Assembly (NCBI GenBank): GCA_016282215.1 | Contig: JAEEKC010000214.1 | Coordinates: forward strand, 1-6,779 | Length of the DNA: 6,779 bases | Direction of reading: 5' to 3' | DNA from: Lachnospiraceae bacterium | GTDB taxonomy: Bacteria; Bacillota; Clostridia; Lachnospirales; Lachnospiraceae | Part shown: positions 5,769 to 6,779 of the stretch, in pieces | How the letters are laid out: every line of letters starts with the position of its first letter | Position numbering within the stretch: the first letter of the stretch is position 1 | Translations under genes and position numbers: made by a program | The notes under the pieces: model-generated | Databases searched by the model: none | Seen by the model: the letters and a program-made list of their open reading frames with translations, nothing else | What the model was told of the DNA's origin: nothing

Positions 5769-6629
5769 ATGAAAAAGAAAAAACTGATCGCGCTTATCGG
5801 CGTATCCATGCTGACGATCTGCATGGCTGTCGGCTGCGGCAAAACACCGGGCGCTGAAGAGATCGCAGATACAGAAACCACCGATGATGATGTGGAATGG
5901 GAAATGCTTGAAGAAGGCGATATCGATCTGTCTGAAGGAGAAAAGATCGCCGGTGTCAGCAAAGACGGCGATGACGCAGATACAGAAAGTGCCGATTCTG
6001 ACAACAGTGATGAAGCGGATGCGGAAGATGCTGAAGATGCTGAAGAAGAAGTGCCTGATGAAAACCTCTTTACTGAGTCTACTGTTTTAGATGAAGGCAA
6101 CAATCTGTCTTTCAATTTTGAGGCACAAAAGGATCATGTGGGAAATGTTCCCGAAACCGCTACCATGGAAGACAAAGCCGGTGATCTGAACAGTGCGCGC
6201 TGGGAAAGCCTTTTGCTCTATTATGAAGGTGTCCAGGAAGATGCCCAGGAAGAAATGGATGACCTGAAGGCCTCACCTGCCATCAGTGATGCCTGCCTTG
6301 CCAAGATCAAACCGTATTATTCTCAGCTTGCCCGTTATATCCAGGCAGCCGGGATCAAGCACTACGATATCACCCTTCCTTACTATGAGGACAGTGAAGA
6401 AGTAGATTTCGATATGTATACCGAAAACTATACTACCTTCTATCTCACTATTTACTTCAAGGAAGACGGTTCCATCGACAGTATCGATATGTTTGAAGAA
6501 AATGGCAATGACGAACTCGACGAAGCTGATATTGAGTTTGAAGAAGGCGATGATGATGACGATGAAGGTTCCGTCCTGCTCGATGTTGAGGATGAAGATG
6601 ATGAGGAAGACGAGGGCGACGAGGAGTAA
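5769..6629 (+). CDS. Highly acidic lipoprotein of unknown function
   Basis: I do not recognise the family. The 286-residue product begins with a lipoprotein signal: MKKKK, a hydrophobic stretch (6-19), then AVGC with Cys23 as the likely lipidated residue, so it should be anchored on the outer face of the membrane. By my count about 93 of the 264 mature residues are Asp or Glu, against roughly a dozen Lys and Arg. Residues ~29-100 are an acidic linker including a DAEDAEDAEEE stretch. Residues ~130-245 look folded, with a helical part (SARWESLLLYY onward, then YYSQLARYIQAAG) followed by beta strands rich in Tyr and Phe (TTFYLTIYF). The last ~40 residues are almost pure Asp/Glu. GAGGAG 6 nt before ATG 5769 supports the start. 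It is transcribed alone, divergent from mnmA, and ends at a strong terminator. Cation binding or an extended charged tether are guesses only. Confidence 0.85.
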   Translation: MKKKKLIALIGVSMLTICMAVGCGKTPGAEEIADTETTDDDVEWEMLEEGDIDLSEGEKIAGVSKDGDDADTESADSDNSDEADAEDAEDAEEEVPDENLFTESTVLDEGNNLSFNFEAQKDHVGNVPETATMEDKAGDLNSARWESLLLYYEGVQEDAQEEMDDLKASPAISDACLAKIKPYYSQLARYIQAAGIKHYDITLPYYEDSEEVDFDMYTENYTTFYLTIYFKEDGSIDSIDMFEENGNDELDEADIEFEEGDDDDDEGSVLLDVEDEDDEEDEGDEE

Positions 6630-6662
6630 GAGCGCTTCCGTTTGAATCGCTTAATATGTATT

Positions 6663-6692
6663 AAGAAAAGCACCCGGCCGGGTGCTTTTCTT
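6663..6692. terminator. Bidirectional palindromic terminator between convergent genes
   Basis: This is a perfect 30-base palindrome, which can fold as a 13-bp stem (arms AAGAAAAGCACCC and GGGTGCTTTTCTT) with a GGCC loop. The TTTTCTT arm supplies a U-rich 3' side on either strand. It starts 33 nt past the lipoprotein stop codon and 9 nt past the stop of the putative minus-strand gene, so it probably ends both transcripts. Confidence 0.9.
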
Positions 6693-6701
6693 ATCTGATA
6701 A

Positions 6702-6779
6702 TTAACTTGTTGATTGATTCATCTTCTTCAGCTCCGACGCCGCAAGCGGGATCGCCAGGATGAAGGATAAAATGTCTGC
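6702..6779 (-). CDS. C-terminal end of an unidentified, probably membrane protein (partial)
   Basis: An open frame enters from the right edge and gives 25 codons before TAA (6704-6702). The peptide reads ADILSFILAIPLAASE followed by LKKMNQSTS, that is, a hydrophobic stretch and then a polar, basic tail, as at the end of a membrane protein. Its stop lies 9 nt before the palindromic terminator, which is where the end of a real convergent gene would be expected. With so little visible, neither the family nor the coding status is certain. Confidence 0.45.
   Translation of the reverse strand, partial: ADILSFILAIPLAASELKKMNQSTS

Noticed and set aside
5753..6115. Minus-strand Ser-rich open frame opposite the lipoprotein gene (also 6452-6673)
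   Set aside because: Ser runs are the antisense shadow of Asp/Glu codon runs (GAT/GAA read as ATC/TTC or TCA/TCT). The plus-strand frame has the signal peptide, ribosome binding site and terminator.
6761..6779. Plus-strand start codon at the right edge
   Set aside because: There is no ribosome binding site in front of the ATG, and the minus strand offers a better-supported gene end correctly placed relative to the terminator.

Overview
The window looks like a chromosomal housekeeping segment from a member of the Clostridia, most likely a Lachnospiraceae. The evidence is the gene order rplS - signal peptidase I-like - rbgA - signal peptidase I - rnhB - ylqG-like. It extends the Bacillus subtilis order rplS-ylqF-rnhB-ylqG-ylqH with two signal-peptidase-family genes. 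The proteins have Firmicute features and strong AGGAG-type ribosome binding sites. This placement is inference from gene content, not from a database search. I see no tRNA, rRNA, CRISPR array, insertion sequence or phage gene.

Layout, right to left on the minus strand: a putative C-terminal fragment of a minus-strand gene enters at the right edge (6779-6702). It meets a convergent plus-strand gene for a very acidic lipoprotein (5769-6629), and the two appear to share a perfect palindromic terminator (6663-6692). The lipoprotein gene is divergent from mnmA (tRNA 2-thiouridylase, 5466-4390); the roughly 300-base gap carries a promoter for each. Next comes rplS (ribosomal protein L19, 4157-3813), with its own near-consensus promoter, a structured leader of about 145 nt and a strong terminator. 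The terminator's T tract runs directly into a second near-consensus promoter, which drives a signal-peptidase-like gene (3725-3135), rbgA (50S assembly GTPase, 3122-2157), a canonical signal peptidase I (2122-1499), rnhB (RNase HII, 1422-667) and a FliK/YlqG-like gene (598 to beyond the left edge).

The genes combine ribosome biogenesis (L19, RbgA), tRNA modification (MnmA), protein export (signal peptidase family) and genome maintenance (RNase HII).

Three observations stand out. (1) The first of the two signal-peptidase-family proteins has Ala where the family has its Ser nucleophile, and Val for Arg in the GDNR box, so it looks like a pseudo-protease in the same gene cluster as an intact enzyme. 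(2) A conserved element of about 30 nt, foldable into a hairpin capped by GAAA, occurs three times in the same orientation at 35-41 nt upstream of a start codon (ylqG-like, rnhB, mnmA). I do not recognise it as a named RNA family. (3) The pseudo-protease gene seems to have a promoter whose predicted transcription start falls on the start codon, implying a leaderless mRNA.
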